This document shows positions 34,851 to 44,096 of a stretch of DNA of 45,980 nt, in pieces. The notes beneath the pieces were generated by a model. It made no database searches and was not told the DNA's origin. It was given only the letters and a program-made list of their open reading frames with translations. The translations under genes were made by a program, and so were the position numbers. The stretch is from assembly GCA_016124665.1 (NCBI GenBank), contig WGNH01000038.1, forward strand, positions 1 through 45,980, in the 5' to 3' direction. The first letter of the stretch is position 1. Each line of letters starts with the position of its first letter. Source of the DNA: Alphaproteobacteria bacterium. Lineage in GTDB: Bacteria > Pseudomonadota > Alphaproteobacteria > Caulobacterales > Maricaulaceae.

Positions 34851-37108
34851 CTGCGGCGGCCCTTCTTGCGTGACTGACGCTTGAAAGTCGATTGCGGCCG
34901 GCCCTGTGGCTTTCCACGGCCGCGCGGAGAATGGCGCGGGCCTTTTTCCGGCGGTGTGAGCATCTCGAACAGGAGGCCGCCGGTCACTGGTGTGGCCTCC
35001 TCGAGACGGACCGTCACAGATCGTCCCAGCCTGTACATGTCGCGGGAATGCTGCCCGATCAGGGCATGCAATGCTTCGTCATGGATGAAACGCTCGTCCC
35101 CCAGACGGCTGATGGGAACAAGACCGTCTGCTCCGGTTTCCTGCAGCCGGACAAACAAGCCGAAACGGGTCACGCCGGTGATGCGGCCGTCGAATTCGGT
35201 GCCAACTCTTTCCGCCAGGTAAAGTGCGATATAACGGTCAGTGGCGTCTCTTTCGGCGGCCATGGCCCGGCGTTCCAGAGCCGTGATATCCTCGGCAATC
35301 GCGTCGAGCTGGCTGGCCTCGGAGTCGGTCTGGCCATCCTTGCCCAGCTTGCAGGCGCGAATAAGGGCGCGGTGAACTGTCAGGTCGGCATAGCGGCGGA
35401 TCGGCGACGTAAAGTGGGCGTATCTGCGCAGGTTCAAACCGTAATGCCCGGGGTTTTCTGTGGAATAGACGGCCTGTGACTGCGAGCGCAGCACGACTTC
35501 ATTTACCGTCTCGTAGTGGTCGCCGTCTTTGGCCTGTTCGAGCAGGCGGTTGAACCGGTCGGGACGGGGCGGTTCGCCACGGGACCATTTCATATCAATG
35601 GTCTGCAGGAAGTCGGCGAGGGCATCCATTTTTTCGAGGCTGGGGGGTTCATGCGCCCGGTAGATCAGCGGCCGGCCTTTCTGTTCCAGCGTTTCCGCCG
35701 CACAGACATTCGCCTGGATCATGCATTCCTCGATCAGCTTGTGGGCATCAAAGCGCTCACGGGTCTCAATCCCTGATACCTTGCCGTTCTCATCGACTCT
35801 TACGCGGCGCTCCGGCGCGTCAATTTCGAGGGCTCCCCGGCGCTGGCGGGCCGAATAGAGTGCCCTGTAGGCGCCCCAGAGCGGTTTCAGCACGTCTTCG
35901 AGGAGTGGCTCACCTTTCGGGCTGTCTCGTCCATCTATGGCATCTTGTGCCTCGCCATAGGCCAGCTTGGCGGCGGACCGCATCCAGCCGCGAATGAAAG
36001 TGTGTGACCGTTTGTTACCATCCTTGTCGAAGACCATACGGACCGCCAGACATGGGCGGTCTTCTTTTTCACGCAGCGAACACAGATCATTCGACAGGCG
36101 CTCGGGTAGCATGGGTACAACCCGGTCTGGAAGATAGGTGGAATTGCCCCGGCGCAGTGCGCCCTTGTCCAAAGCTGAACCCGCTGTCACGTAAGCGGAG
36201 ACATCGGCAATGGCGACGAGCACGACCCAACCGCCTGGATTTTTGGCGTCATCATCGGCTGCGGCCCAGACGGCGTCATCATGGTCACGCGCATCTTCGG
36301 GATCGATGGTGATCAGGGGGATGCTGCGCAGATCTGTCCGATCGCCCATGGTGACGGGTTCGAGTTTGGCGATCTCGGCCAGCTCCTCGTCCTTGAATCC
36401 GGTCTCGATGCCATGGGAATGCAGGGCGATCAGACTCCCCGCACCGGGCGAATTCACATCACCAATGACCTCTTCGATAATCGCTGACTTCATGCCGTGG
36501 CGATGTTCCTTGGCGATACGGCAAAGCACGAGGTCGCCATCCTTCGCTTTTTCCGCTTCGCCCTTTGCAGGGACCAATTCGTGGCGGCTGCGCCGGTCCA
36601 CCGGTTTGAGACGTGGCGCGCCCTTGCCCTTTGAGAGCACGCACAAAACCTTGTGTGCGCTCTGGCCCAGCTTGCGGATGAGCCGGGCCTCATAGCTGCC
36701 ATCCTCTTCCTGGATCAGGCGAACCAGTGCCCGGTCTCCCACACCAAGCGCTGCGCTGCCTCTGCCGCCTGCGCCTTCACCGGGCGCCAGGCGGATGACC
36801 GGCGGATCATCACGCGATTTATCAGGCCGGGCGAGCAGTTCGCCATCCGTGTCACGATCATGAATGACGACAACCATGACGCTGGGAAGGGCTTCGGTCA
36901 GGGCAAAGGCGTTACGGCCTTCCTTGCGGATAAGACCTTCGTCCAGCATTTCGCGGAGCACAAATTTCAGCGCAATCTTGTCATCGCCTTTCAGGCGGAG
37001 CGCGCGTGCGATTTCGCGTTTTCCAAATTCACCGCGGCCCAGCCTTATGGCTTCGATCAGCGCTTCGCGCGTCAATCCGGTTATTTCGGATTTGTCTTTA
37101 CCACTCAC
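34847..37108 (-). CDS. rnr: Ribonuclease R
   Basis: 3'-5' exoribonuclease degrading structured RNA, including rRNA and tmRNA-tagged mRNA. 753 residues. Domain order: a helix-turn-helix-like N-terminus (LTREALIEAIRLGRGEFGKREIARAL), cold-shock-type RNA-binding domains, the RNB catalytic domain with ITIDPEDARDHDDAVWA (about 264-280, metal-binding Asp cluster) and YAHFTSPIRRYADL, then an S1 domain (GRITGVTRFGLFVRLQETGADGLVP). A basic tail (RGRGKPQGRP...SRKKGRRR) ends the protein. It overlaps topA by ATGA and the Nudix gene by ATGA. Confidence 0.96.
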   Translation of the reverse strand: MSGKDKSEITGLTREALIEAIRLGRGEFGKREIARALRLKGDDKIALKFVLREMLDEGLIRKEGRNAFALTEALPSVMVVVIHDRDTDGELLARPDKSRDDPPVIRLAPGEGAGGRGSAALGVGDRALVRLIQEEDGSYEARLIRKLGQSAHKVLCVLSKGKGAPRLKPVDRRSRHELVPAKGEAEKAKDGDLVLCRIAKEHRHGMKSAIIEEVIGDVNSPGAGSLIALHSHGIETGFKDEELAEIAKLEPVTMGDRTDLRSIPLITIDPEDARDHDDAVWAAADDDAKNPGGWVVLVAIADVSAYVTAGSALDKGALRRGNSTYLPDRVVPMLPERLSNDLCSLREKEDRPCLAVRMVFDKDGNKRSHTFIRGWMRSAAKLAYGEAQDAIDGRDSPKGEPLLEDVLKPLWGAYRALYSARQRRGALEIDAPERRVRVDENGKVSGIETRERFDAHKLIEECMIQANVCAAETLEQKGRPLIYRAHEPPSLEKMDALADFLQTIDMKWSRGEPPRPDRFNRLLEQAKDGDHYETVNEVVLRSQSQAVYSTENPGHYGLNLRRYAHFTSPIRRYADLTVHRALIRACKLGKDGQTDSEASQLDAIAEDITALERRAMAAERDATDRYIALYLAERVGTEFDGRITGVTRFGLFVRLQETGADGLVPISRLGDERFIHDEALHALIGQHSRDMYRLGRSVTVRLEEATPVTGGLLFEMLTPPEKGPRHSPRGRGKPQGRPQSTFKRQSRKKGRRR

Positions 37109-39678
37109 GCTTTCTTCGCTGCCGCCTTTTTCTTTGCCGGCGCTTTCTTCTTCGCCGCCGGTTTCTTCTTCGCGGGCGCTTTGCGGGCCCCCGCCTTCTT
37201 GCCGCCCTTGGCTTCCTTTTCCGCGACCAGTTTCATCGCTGTTTCCAGATCAATGGTTTCCGGATCAGCATCCTTGGGCAGGGTCGCATTGATTTTCTTG
37301 AATTTGATATAGGGACCATAACGGCCGCTCATAACCCTTACCGGTTCGCCTTCATGCTCGCCGAGTTCTTTCAGAGCCTGAGGCGCGCCGCGCGTGGCCT
37401 TCTTTTCAGCGAGCACGGTGATGGCCCGATTGAGACCGATTTCGAAGACTTCTTCGATATTCGGCAGGTTCGCATACAGGCGGCCATGTTTCACAAACGG
37501 GCCATAGCGGCCCAGCCCTGCTTCGATGATTTCGCCATCTTCCGGGTGCGCGCCGACCGTGCGGGGCAGGGACAGCAGTTTGAGTGCGTTTTCGAGTGTC
37601 AACTCGTCCTTTGCCCAACCTTTGGGGATAGAGGAGCGTTTCGGCTTTTCTTCACCCGGTAGTGCCAGTTCGACGTATGGACCAAAGCGGCCATCTTTCA
37701 GATAGACGGTTTCGCCGCTATCTGGATCCTGACCGAGGGCACCATCGCCCTCAACGGCACCGTTGTCTTCTGTCGCGCCCAGGGGCCGCGTGAATTTGCA
37801 GTCGGGATAATTATCGCAGCCCAGAAAAGCTCCGAATTTGCCAAGACGGATAGAGAGCCGGCCCTTGTTGCAGGACGGGCAAAGGCGGGGGTCAGTCCCG
37901 TCTTCCTTCTCGGGGAAGATATGTGGTGCCAAGGCGTCATTCAGGGCCTCGAGCACTTCGCCAATCCGCAGATCGCCTATTTTCTCGACGTCACCGGAAA
38001 ACTCGGTCCAGAATTCACGCAGCAGGGCTTTCCAGTCGAGGGCGCCGCGGGAGACCCGGTCAAGCTGATCCTCAAGCCCTGCCGTGAAATCATATTCCAC
38101 ATAACGCTCGAAGAACTTCTCAAGGAAAGCGGTGACGACGCGGCCCTTGTCTTCGGGAATGAAGCGGTTTTTGTCCATGCGGACATATTCGCGTTCGCGA
38201 AGGACCGAAAGCGTGGAGGCATAGGTCGATGGCCGGCCGATGCCGAGCTCTTCAAGGCGCTTGACCAGGGAAGCTTCCGTATAGCGCGGTGGGGGCTGGG
38301 TAAAGTGCTGCTCCGCATGCGTTTTCTTTGCCTCCGCAGCGGCGCCATTGGTCACTTTCGGCAGACGTGTTTCGCCTTCCTCGTCCTCATCATCGCGGCC
38401 TTCCTGATAGAGTGTCAGAAATCCGTCAAACAGCAGGACCGAACCGTTTGCCCGAAGCGCGAGCTTTCTGTCGGCCGCCTCGATATCGATTGTCGTGCGC
38501 TCGAAACGCGCGCTTTCCATCTGGCTGGCGACGGCGCGCTTCCAGATCAGCTCGTAAAGCCGGCGCTGATCCTCATCAAGACGCAGGTCTTCCGGTGCCC
38601 GCGAGAAGCTGGTCGGGCGGATCGCTTCGTGGGCTTCCTGCGCATTGCGCTGTTTGGATTTGTAAATCCGCGGGCTGCCGGGCGAATACAGCTTGCCATA
38701 GCGGGCACTGATGACATCGCGGACCTGGGTGATGGCTTCTGCCGCCATATCAACACCATCGGTCCGCATATAGGTGATGAGCCCGACGGTTTCCCCGCCG
38801 ATATTCACGCCCTCATAGAGTTTCTGCGCCGTCCGCATGGTGCGCTGTGCATTGAATCCCAGCTTGCGTGAAGCTTCCTGCTGAAGGGTCGAAGTTGTGA
38901 AAGGTGGCGGTGGATTGCGCTTTGCGGGCTTGGCCTCGACCGCCGAGATTGTCAGATCGGCTGCCTTGATGGCTTCGGCCGCCGCTGTTGCTGTGGCGCG
39001 GTCGTTGATGGACAGCTTTGTGAGTTTCTTGCCATCGAACTGGACCAGGCGCGCGCGGAAAGGCTGGCTGCCACCCGAGACCAGATCGGCATCGACGGTC
39101 CAGTATTCTTCGGTGCGGAATTTCTCGATTTCCAGTTCGCGGTCGCAGACGATCCGCAGGGCAACCGACTGCACGCGTCCGGCAGATCGTGCGCCCGGCA
39201 GCTTGCGCCATAATACGGGCGAAAGGGTAAAGCCGACCAGATAGTCGAGCGCGCGGCGGGCGAGATAGGCTTCGACCAGCTCCATGTCGACCGCGCGAGG
39301 ATGTTTCATGGCTTCGAGAATGGCTGTCTTGGTAATGGCATTGAACGCGACGCGCTGGACTTCGACGCCTTTCAGGACGCGGCGCTTTGTCAGCGCTTCC
39401 AGTAAATGCCAGGAAATGGCTTCGCCTTCCCGGTCCGGGTCGGTTGCCAGAACGAGGCGGTCGGCATTCCTGACCGCATCGGCAATGGCTTTAACGCGTT
39501 TTTGCGACTGGGCATCAACTTCCCAGCTCATCGCAAAATCCTCGTCCGGTTTTACCGATCCGTCCTTTGGTGGCAAATCGCGGACATGGCCGAAGCTGGC
39601 AAAGACTTCAAAGTCCTTCCCCAGATATTTCCCGATGGTTTTGGCTTTGGCAGGCGATTCGACGACAACGACGTTCAT
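37105..39678 (-). CDS. topA: DNA topoisomerase I
   Basis: Type IA topoisomerase that relaxes negative supercoils. 857 residues from the ATG with first base 39678 (GGAAG seven bases upstream). Toprim domain: VVVESPAKAKTIGKYLG (3-19) and ATDPDREGEAISWHL. The catalytic Tyr is Y303 in GLITYMRTDG. After the core comes one zinc ribbon (CPSCNKGRLSIRLGKFGAFLGCDNYPDC), then several topoisomerase C-terminal repeats (FGPYVE, YGPFVKHG, YGPYIKF) and a KKAPAKKK-type Lys/Ala tail of about 30 residues, common in alphaproteobacteria. It heads a coupled run topA-rnr-Nudix-MFS. Confidence 0.97.
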   Translation of the reverse strand: MNVVVVESPAKAKTIGKYLGKDFEVFASFGHVRDLPPKDGSVKPDEDFAMSWEVDAQSQKRVKAIADAVRNADRLVLATDPDREGEAISWHLLEALTKRRVLKGVEVQRVAFNAITKTAILEAMKHPRAVDMELVEAYLARRALDYLVGFTLSPVLWRKLPGARSAGRVQSVALRIVCDRELEIEKFRTEEYWTVDADLVSGGSQPFRARLVQFDGKKLTKLSINDRATATAAAEAIKAADLTISAVEAKPAKRNPPPPFTTSTLQQEASRKLGFNAQRTMRTAQKLYEGVNIGGETVGLITYMRTDGVDMAAEAITQVRDVISARYGKLYSPGSPRIYKSKQRNAQEAHEAIRPTSFSRAPEDLRLDEDQRRLYELIWKRAVASQMESARFERTTIDIEAADRKLALRANGSVLLFDGFLTLYQEGRDDEDEEGETRLPKVTNGAAAEAKKTHAEQHFTQPPPRYTEASLVKRLEELGIGRPSTYASTLSVLREREYVRMDKNRFIPEDKGRVVTAFLEKFFERYVEYDFTAGLEDQLDRVSRGALDWKALLREFWTEFSGDVEKIGDLRIGEVLEALNDALAPHIFPEKEDGTDPRLCPSCNKGRLSIRLGKFGAFLGCDNYPDCKFTRPLGATEDNGAVEGDGALGQDPDSGETVYLKDGRFGPYVELALPGEEKPKRSSIPKGWAKDELTLENALKLLSLPRTVGAHPEDGEIIEAGLGRYGPFVKHGRLYANLPNIEEVFEIGLNRAITVLAEKKATRGAPQALKELGEHEGEPVRVMSGRYGPYIKFKKINATLPKDADPETIDLETAMKLVAEKEAKGGKKAGARKAPAKKKPAAKKKAPAKKKAAAKKA

Positions 39679-39833
39679 TCAATCACTTCCGGATAATTCT
39701 GGCCGGGAAGATAGCCCGGTAAATGGCGGCGGAAACTGATGGAGGCTAACAGACGTGTCAACACACCACTTGAGCTTGCAATTATAAGTCGCTTACGCAA
39801 TATATTCTCCTTTAGCGAGAGCTGGGGAGTTCC
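39679..39833. promoter_or_regulatory. topA / small ORF divergent region
   Basis: 155 bases between topA and the 60-residue ORF. It holds the topA leader with a short stem (CCGGG 39703-39707, CCCGG 39715-39719) and the GGGGAG ribosome site of the small ORF (39824-39829). An AT-rich stretch (CAATTATAAG, about 39779-39788) could carry a -10 for the small ORF, but I am not sure. Confidence 0.35.
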
Positions 39834-40016
39834 ATGAAATCGCAATCGGTAAGTGAGTGCGAGGCCTTGCCGCCCCAACAGGCAGCAGATTTTGTCGCTG
39901 AAATGCTGAGTGAACTGGCCGTCTTGTCCCGTCAGGCAGGGTTGAACCGCTCCGGCGAGCTGATCGAGGCGGCAATCCCGTTACTGGCGATGGAGTCCGA
40001 TCGTCATCAATCCTGA
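39834..40016 (+). CDS. Small hypothetical protein (60 aa)
   Basis: MKSQSVSECEALPPQQAADF start, mostly alpha-helical (FVAEMLSELAVLSRQAG, SGELIEAAIPLLAMES). A good GGGGAG ribosome site four bases before the ATG, and an acidic soluble composition unlike the surrounding antisense translations, favour a real gene. I do not recognise it. It is divergent from topA and its last bases overlap the convergent dprA stop by 10 bases. Confidence 0.6.
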   Translation: MKSQSVSECEALPPQQAADFVAEMLSELAVLSRQAGLNRSGELIEAAIPLLAMESDRHQS

Positions 40017-41128
40017 TCATCAGCATAGCGCAACTGGACCTGCCCCCCGGGCAAAACCGTCGCCCGCCCTGCCAGTTCCAGTTCGATAAGCACGCCATGA
40101 ACCTCGCCTGCGCGGGCACCGGATTGGCGTACGAGCTCGTCAATACTTACCGGTGAGGGGGAGAGCAGGTCCGCAATACGGGTGCGAACGCTGGCATCGA
40201 GTTCGTCATCCAATCCGGATTCATATTCGGGCGATTCAGATTCAGCCGCGACCGGCCGCTTGGCCTGACGCAATATATCCAGCACATCGTCGGCGCTCTC
40301 AATCAGCGCTGCGCCTTCACGGATCAAGCGGTTGCTGCCCTTGGCGCGTGGATCCAGCGGAGAGCCCGGTGTGGCCATGACTTCGCGCCCCTGTTCGGCG
40401 GCTAGCCGAGCGGTGATCAATGAGCCGGAGCGCATCGCAGCTTCAATCACGACCGTACCGAGCGACAGGCCCGAGATCAGCCGGTTGCGGCGGGGAAAAT
40501 CGCGGGCGGTCGGCACCGCGCCCAAAGGCGATTCTGTTACCAGAAGTCCACGGCGTGCGATGTCATGATGCAGGTCTGCATGCTCGGGCGGGTAAATATG
40601 ATCAAGACCGCTGGCCAGCACCGCAATGGTTCCGGTTTCGATAGCGCCCGTGTGAGCTGCGCCATCTATTCCGCGCGCCAGGCCTGAGATGATCGTGATG
40701 CCGGCAAGTCCCAGCTCTCTGGCAAGGTCGCGCGCGTAGCGGACACCAATGGCGGATGCGTTGCGGGAGCCGACGAGTGCGCAGCAAGGTGCAGAATCAG
40801 GGTCCAGAACGCCTTGAACCGAGATCACTGGCGGCGGCGGATCAAGCACAGCCAGCAATGACGGATAGTCCGGTTCGCACGCCATCAGCATGCGCGCGCC
40901 AAAATCCTCTGTGGCGGACAATTCAGCCTCGGCCTCATCGCGGCTGACAATGCTCAAGGCTTTGACGCGTCCACCCTTGGCGGCCAGTCCGGGCAGGGCT
41001 TCCAGGGCCTCGCCGGGTGAGGCATATCGTTCAATCAGTTTTGCGAAGGTGACCGGGCCAACTTGCGGTGTGCGGGCAAGGCGGAGCCAATCGACGCGCT
41101 CGCTATGTGTGAGTTCACAGCGTTTCAC
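40007..41128 (-). CDS. dprA: DprA/Smf, DNA processing protein
   Basis: Binds incoming single-stranded DNA and loads RecA during natural transformation. 373 residues from a GTG whose first base is 41128; it overlaps the plsY stop by GTGA. Reading further upstream in this frame (to 41440) runs through plsY and is not coding. Sequence: an N-terminal SAM-like domain (WLRLARTPQVGPVTFAKLIERY), the Rossmann core with VGSRNAS, IISGLARGIDGAAHTGAI, IYPPEH and FPRRNRLISGLSLGTVVIEA, and a C-terminal winged-helix domain (SIDELVRQSGARAGEVHGVLIELELAGRA). No other competence genes are in the window. Confidence 0.94.
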   Translation of the reverse strand: MKRCELTHSERVDWLRLARTPQVGPVTFAKLIERYASPGEALEALPGLAAKGGRVKALSIVSRDEAEAELSATEDFGARMLMACEPDYPSLLAVLDPPPPVISVQGVLDPDSAPCCALVGSRNASAIGVRYARDLARELGLAGITIISGLARGIDGAAHTGAIETGTIAVLASGLDHIYPPEHADLHHDIARRGLLVTESPLGAVPTARDFPRRNRLISGLSLGTVVIEAAMRSGSLITARLAAEQGREVMATPGSPLDPRAKGSNRLIREGAALIESADDVLDILRQAKRPVAAESESPEYESGLDDELDASVRTRIADLLSPSPVSIDELVRQSGARAGEVHGVLIELELAGRATVLPGGQVQLRYADDQD

Positions 41129-41730
41129 GATTTCTTTGCGCCGATAGCCGGTTCTTCGCCGGCCAGAAGGCGAGTGATATTCGGGCGATGGCGCCAGAAA
41201 ATGAGGAGCGCCAGAAACAGACAGAGCAGGGCGACATCCTGCCGCCCGAAAGCATAAGCGATGAGCGGTGCAGTGGCAGCGGCCACCAGGGCGCTGAGGG
41301 AAGAAATCCGCGCCATCAGTGCCACGCCGATCCAGGTGAGCGCGGCCAGTATTGCGACCGGCCAGGCCACGGCAAACAGCGTTCCGTAGAAGGTGGCCAC
41401 GCCTTTGCCCCCTTTGAATCCCAGCCAGACCGGAAAACAATGGCCCAGGAAAGCCGCGCCGCCTGCGACAAGGCCTTCGGTTGTGCCGAACAGTGCGCTG
41501 AAGATCAGGGCTGCGATTCCGGCCTTGGCAGCGTCGAGCACAAGCGTTGCAGCGGCCAGATCCTTGCGGCCTGTGCGCAATACGTTGGTGGCGCCGATAT
41601 TGTTCGAACCGATCTCACGGATATCGCCCAGACCGGCGAGCCGGGTCAGCACCAGACCGAAGGGAATGGACCCCAGAAAATAGCCGCCACTTGCGGCGAT
41701 TGTGATTGCGATAATTTCCCAGCCGGCCAT
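41125..41730 (-). CDS. plsY: Glycerol-3-phosphate acyltransferase PlsY
   Basis: Transfers acyl groups from acyl-phosphate to glycerol-3-phosphate, the first step in phospholipid synthesis. 201 residues from the ATG with first base 41730 (AAAGGG eight bases upstream); a TTG just before is not needed. Five or six membrane segments; the three conserved cytoplasmic motifs are GSIPFGLVLTR, EIGSNNIGATNVLRTGRK, and GFKGGKGVAT. Starts 4 bases after the pyrC' stop and is coupled to dprA, so it is in one operon with pyrB-pyrC'. Confidence 0.96.
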   Translation of the reverse strand: MAGWEIIAITIAASGGYFLGSIPFGLVLTRLAGLGDIREIGSNNIGATNVLRTGRKDLAAATLVLDAAKAGIAALIFSALFGTTEGLVAGGAAFLGHCFPVWLGFKGGKGVATFYGTLFAVAWPVAILAALTWIGVALMARISSLSALVAAATAPLIAYAFGRQDVALLCLFLALLIFWRHRPNITRLLAGEEPAIGAKKS

Positions 41731-41734
41731 CAAA

Positions 41735-43012
41735 TTACCCTTTCAGGTTGTATACAATGCCCCCATCGACCATTGTCATCAAGACCCGGCCTTGAAAGCG
41801 CCGGTTGTGCCAGGCTGAATTGCGGCGCGCCGAAACGCTGTTTCCGGCGTCGAAAACCCAGGGCGCATCGCCGTCAATCAATACCAGGTCGGCCGGGGCA
41901 CCGGTTTCAAGACGGCCCTGAGGAAGTCCCAGCAAGTCGGCCGGGCCGATCGTAAGGGGGCGCAAGGCGGAGACCAGATCCAGCTCTTCCTCATGCACCA
42001 GGCCCAGCATCGCCGCCAGAAGGGTTTCAATAGAGATCGAGCCCGATGCGGCATCTGAGAAAGGCTGGGCTTTCCGGTCCAGGTCCATCGGATGATGGTC
42101 GGAGACCACAGCGTTGATGATCCCGTTTTCAATAGCGGCGACAAGCGCTTGGCGATCCTCCTCGTGACGTAAAGGCGGTGACAGCCGGAAGGCGGGATCA
42201 AGGCCGTCTGCATCGACGGCATTCAGAACAAGACTGGCGATGGATGCCGTGGCGCAAATCTCGATTCCGCGTTTACGGGCGCGGGAAATGGCCTCAACGC
42301 CGTCATGGGTCGAGACCCGGTCAATCATCAGGCGCGCACCGGTCAGCTCGGCCAGGGAAGCATCGCGGTCAATCGCCATGCGCTCGGAAACGGCCGGCTC
42401 GGTCGCGAGCCCGAGACGGGCAGCTGCCTCGCTTTCGGTGGCAACGGTTTGCCGGAAGAGACCGGAATCGCGCGGTGGACAAGCCACCCAGAGCTCGAAG
42501 CCGGACGCGTAACTGAGCAGGTTCCGCAAGGTGACGGTATCGGCAATGGGGCAATCGCCTTGCGAAACAAATGCTGCTCCGCAGGCCGCCATCAGCCCGA
42601 GTTCGGAGAGGGTTTCTCCTGCAAGACCCATGGTTGCACCACCGCAGAACAGGGCCCGGACCGGCAGCGGCAGGGCCGCTGCACGCAGGCCGGTAATGGT
42701 CTCCGGCCGGTCCATCGGCATGTCGCGGGTGGGGGATATCACCATTGTTCCTATGCCGCCCATCACAGCGGCACGGGCGAGGCTGTCGAGCGTCTCTCCG
42801 CCGGGTGTAAAAGCCGGTTCAATGGCGGCGCGCAGATCTATGAAGGCCGGGGCGAGGATCGCGCCACCGGCGTCAATAATGTGATCCTCATCCTGCGCAA
42901 TGCCGTCTCCGATCTCCGCAATCAGGCCGTTTTCAACGCGCAGGCTGGCCAGTTCGTCGCGGCCACTGGCCGGATCGACGACGCGGGCATTGCGGATCGT
43001 GATGGCGCTCAT
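41735..43012 (-). CDS. PyrC', non-catalytic dihydroorotase-like partner of ATCase
   Basis: 425-residue dihydroorotase-fold protein. The fold's start APAFIDLRAAIEPAFTPGGETL corresponds to DxHxHxR...GE in active enzymes, but the metal-binding His-x-His is replaced by Arg-Ala-Ala. The later PHH-type metal ligands are replaced too (IASLVLN), while a DHHP remains where TDHAPH is expected. In Pseudomonas and relatives such inactive PyrC' proteins are a structural part of the aspartate transcarbamoylase complex. The ATGA overlap with pyrB supports that role here. An active dihydroorotase is presumably encoded elsewhere. Often annotated simply as pyrC. Confidence 0.85.
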   Translation of the reverse strand: MSAITIRNARVVDPASGRDELASLRVENGLIAEIGDGIAQDEDHIIDAGGAILAPAFIDLRAAIEPAFTPGGETLDSLARAAVMGGIGTMVISPTRDMPMDRPETITGLRAAALPLPVRALFCGGATMGLAGETLSELGLMAACGAAFVSQGDCPIADTVTLRNLLSYASGFELWVACPPRDSGLFRQTVATESEAAARLGLATEPAVSERMAIDRDASLAELTGARLMIDRVSTHDGVEAISRARKRGIEICATASIASLVLNAVDADGLDPAFRLSPPLRHEEDRQALVAAIENGIINAVVSDHHPMDLDRKAQPFSDAASGSISIETLLAAMLGLVHEEELDLVSALRPLTIGPADLLGLPQGRLETGAPADLVLIDGDAPWVFDAGNSVSARRNSAWHNRRFQGRVLMTMVDGGIVYNLKG

Positions 43013-43977
43013 AGACCCGGTCTCGTATTCTTGCGGGCGCGCTGTCCCAGTTGTTCGAGTACAGCCATGCGGATAGCAACTCCGGCTTCGACCTGATCGA
43101 GGATGAGGCTGCGATTACCGTCATCTGCCAGCATGCTTTCAATCTCGACATTGCGGTTCATCGGCCCGGGATGCATGACCACACAATCGGGATGAGCAAG
43201 CTCCAACCGGCGCGAGGTTACCCCCCAGAAGTGGAAATACTCGCGGGTAGACGGGATCAGGGCGCCGCTCATGCGTTCCTTCTGCAGGCGCAGCGTGATC
43301 ACCGCATCACAGCCATCGAGCGCGTCGTCGAGGTCATGGAAGATTTCCGCGCCCCAGCGATCCACATCAGTCGGGAGCAGCGTTGGCGGGGCACAGAGGC
43401 GGATTTCGGCACCGAGCAAGTTCAGCATGCCGACATCGGAGCGGGCGACGCGGCTGTGGAGGATATCGCCGACAATCAACACACGCTTGCCGCCAACATC
43501 GCCGATGCGGCGGGTGAGCGCGAACAGATCCAGCAAGCCCTGCGTGGGGTGGGAATGCATGCCGTCGCCGGCATTGACGGTCGCTATGCCGGTTTCGCGG
43601 TGGATGAAGTCCGCGGCACCCGACGTCTCATGGCGCACCACGATCAGTTCTGGCCGCATGGCGGCGAGTGTGCGGGCCGTGTCGGCAAGGGATTCGCCCT
43701 TTTTCGTCGAGGAATTGGCGGTGGAGAAATTGACGACATCCGCGCCAAGGCGTTTGCCGGCGAGCTCGAAGGAGGCGAGGGTCCGGGTCGACGGCTCGAA
43801 AAACAGATTGATCTGCGTCAATCCCCTGAGCGCGTCGTGTTTCTTGTCCGGTGATTGATTGATCGCGAGCCAGTGATCGGCGCGATCAAACAGGATCTGG
43901 ATATCCAATGGATTGAGGTCATCGACCGTAATCAGACGGTCATGAAGAAAGTCATAACTGAAGTCAGCGCGGCCCAT
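43009..43977 (-). CDS. pyrB: Aspartate carbamoyltransferase catalytic subunit
   Basis: Forms carbamoyl-aspartate in pyrimidine synthesis. 322 residues. EPSTRTLASFE (61-71, carbamoyl-phosphate loop STRTR-type), STKKGESLADT (the 80s loop contributed to the neighbouring active site), HPTQGLLDL, RVARSDV and VMHPGPMNR are all present. No regulatory pyrI is adjacent; the partner is the overlapping PyrC'. GGGA precedes the ATG. Confidence 0.97.
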   Translation of the reverse strand: MGRADFSYDFLHDRLITVDDLNPLDIQILFDRADHWLAINQSPDKKHDALRGLTQINLFFEPSTRTLASFELAGKRLGADVVNFSTANSSTKKGESLADTARTLAAMRPELIVVRHETSGAADFIHRETGIATVNAGDGMHSHPTQGLLDLFALTRRIGDVGGKRVLIVGDILHSRVARSDVGMLNLLGAEIRLCAPPTLLPTDVDRWGAEIFHDLDDALDGCDAVITLRLQKERMSGALIPSTREYFHFWGVTSRRLELAHPDCVVMHPGPMNRNVEIESMLADDGNRSLILDQVEAGVAIRMAVLEQLGQRARKNTRPGL

Positions 43978-44096
43978 GTGAATTCCCAGCTGATTTCAGG
44001 CGGTATAGGGTGAGAGTTGATTTCGGGCAAGCCATCGACGTGCAAGGTGCGGAATCAGATGATTGAAAGCTGGCGGCTTCCTGGCCGGGAGACCTG

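Noticed and set aside
37921-38871. 316-codon plus-strand frame inside topA
   Set aside because: Antisense shadow of topA; low-quality composition and no start signal.
41129-41440. Upstream extension of dprA through plsY
   Set aside because: The sequence is the wrong frame of plsY; dprA similarity begins just after the GTG at 41128.
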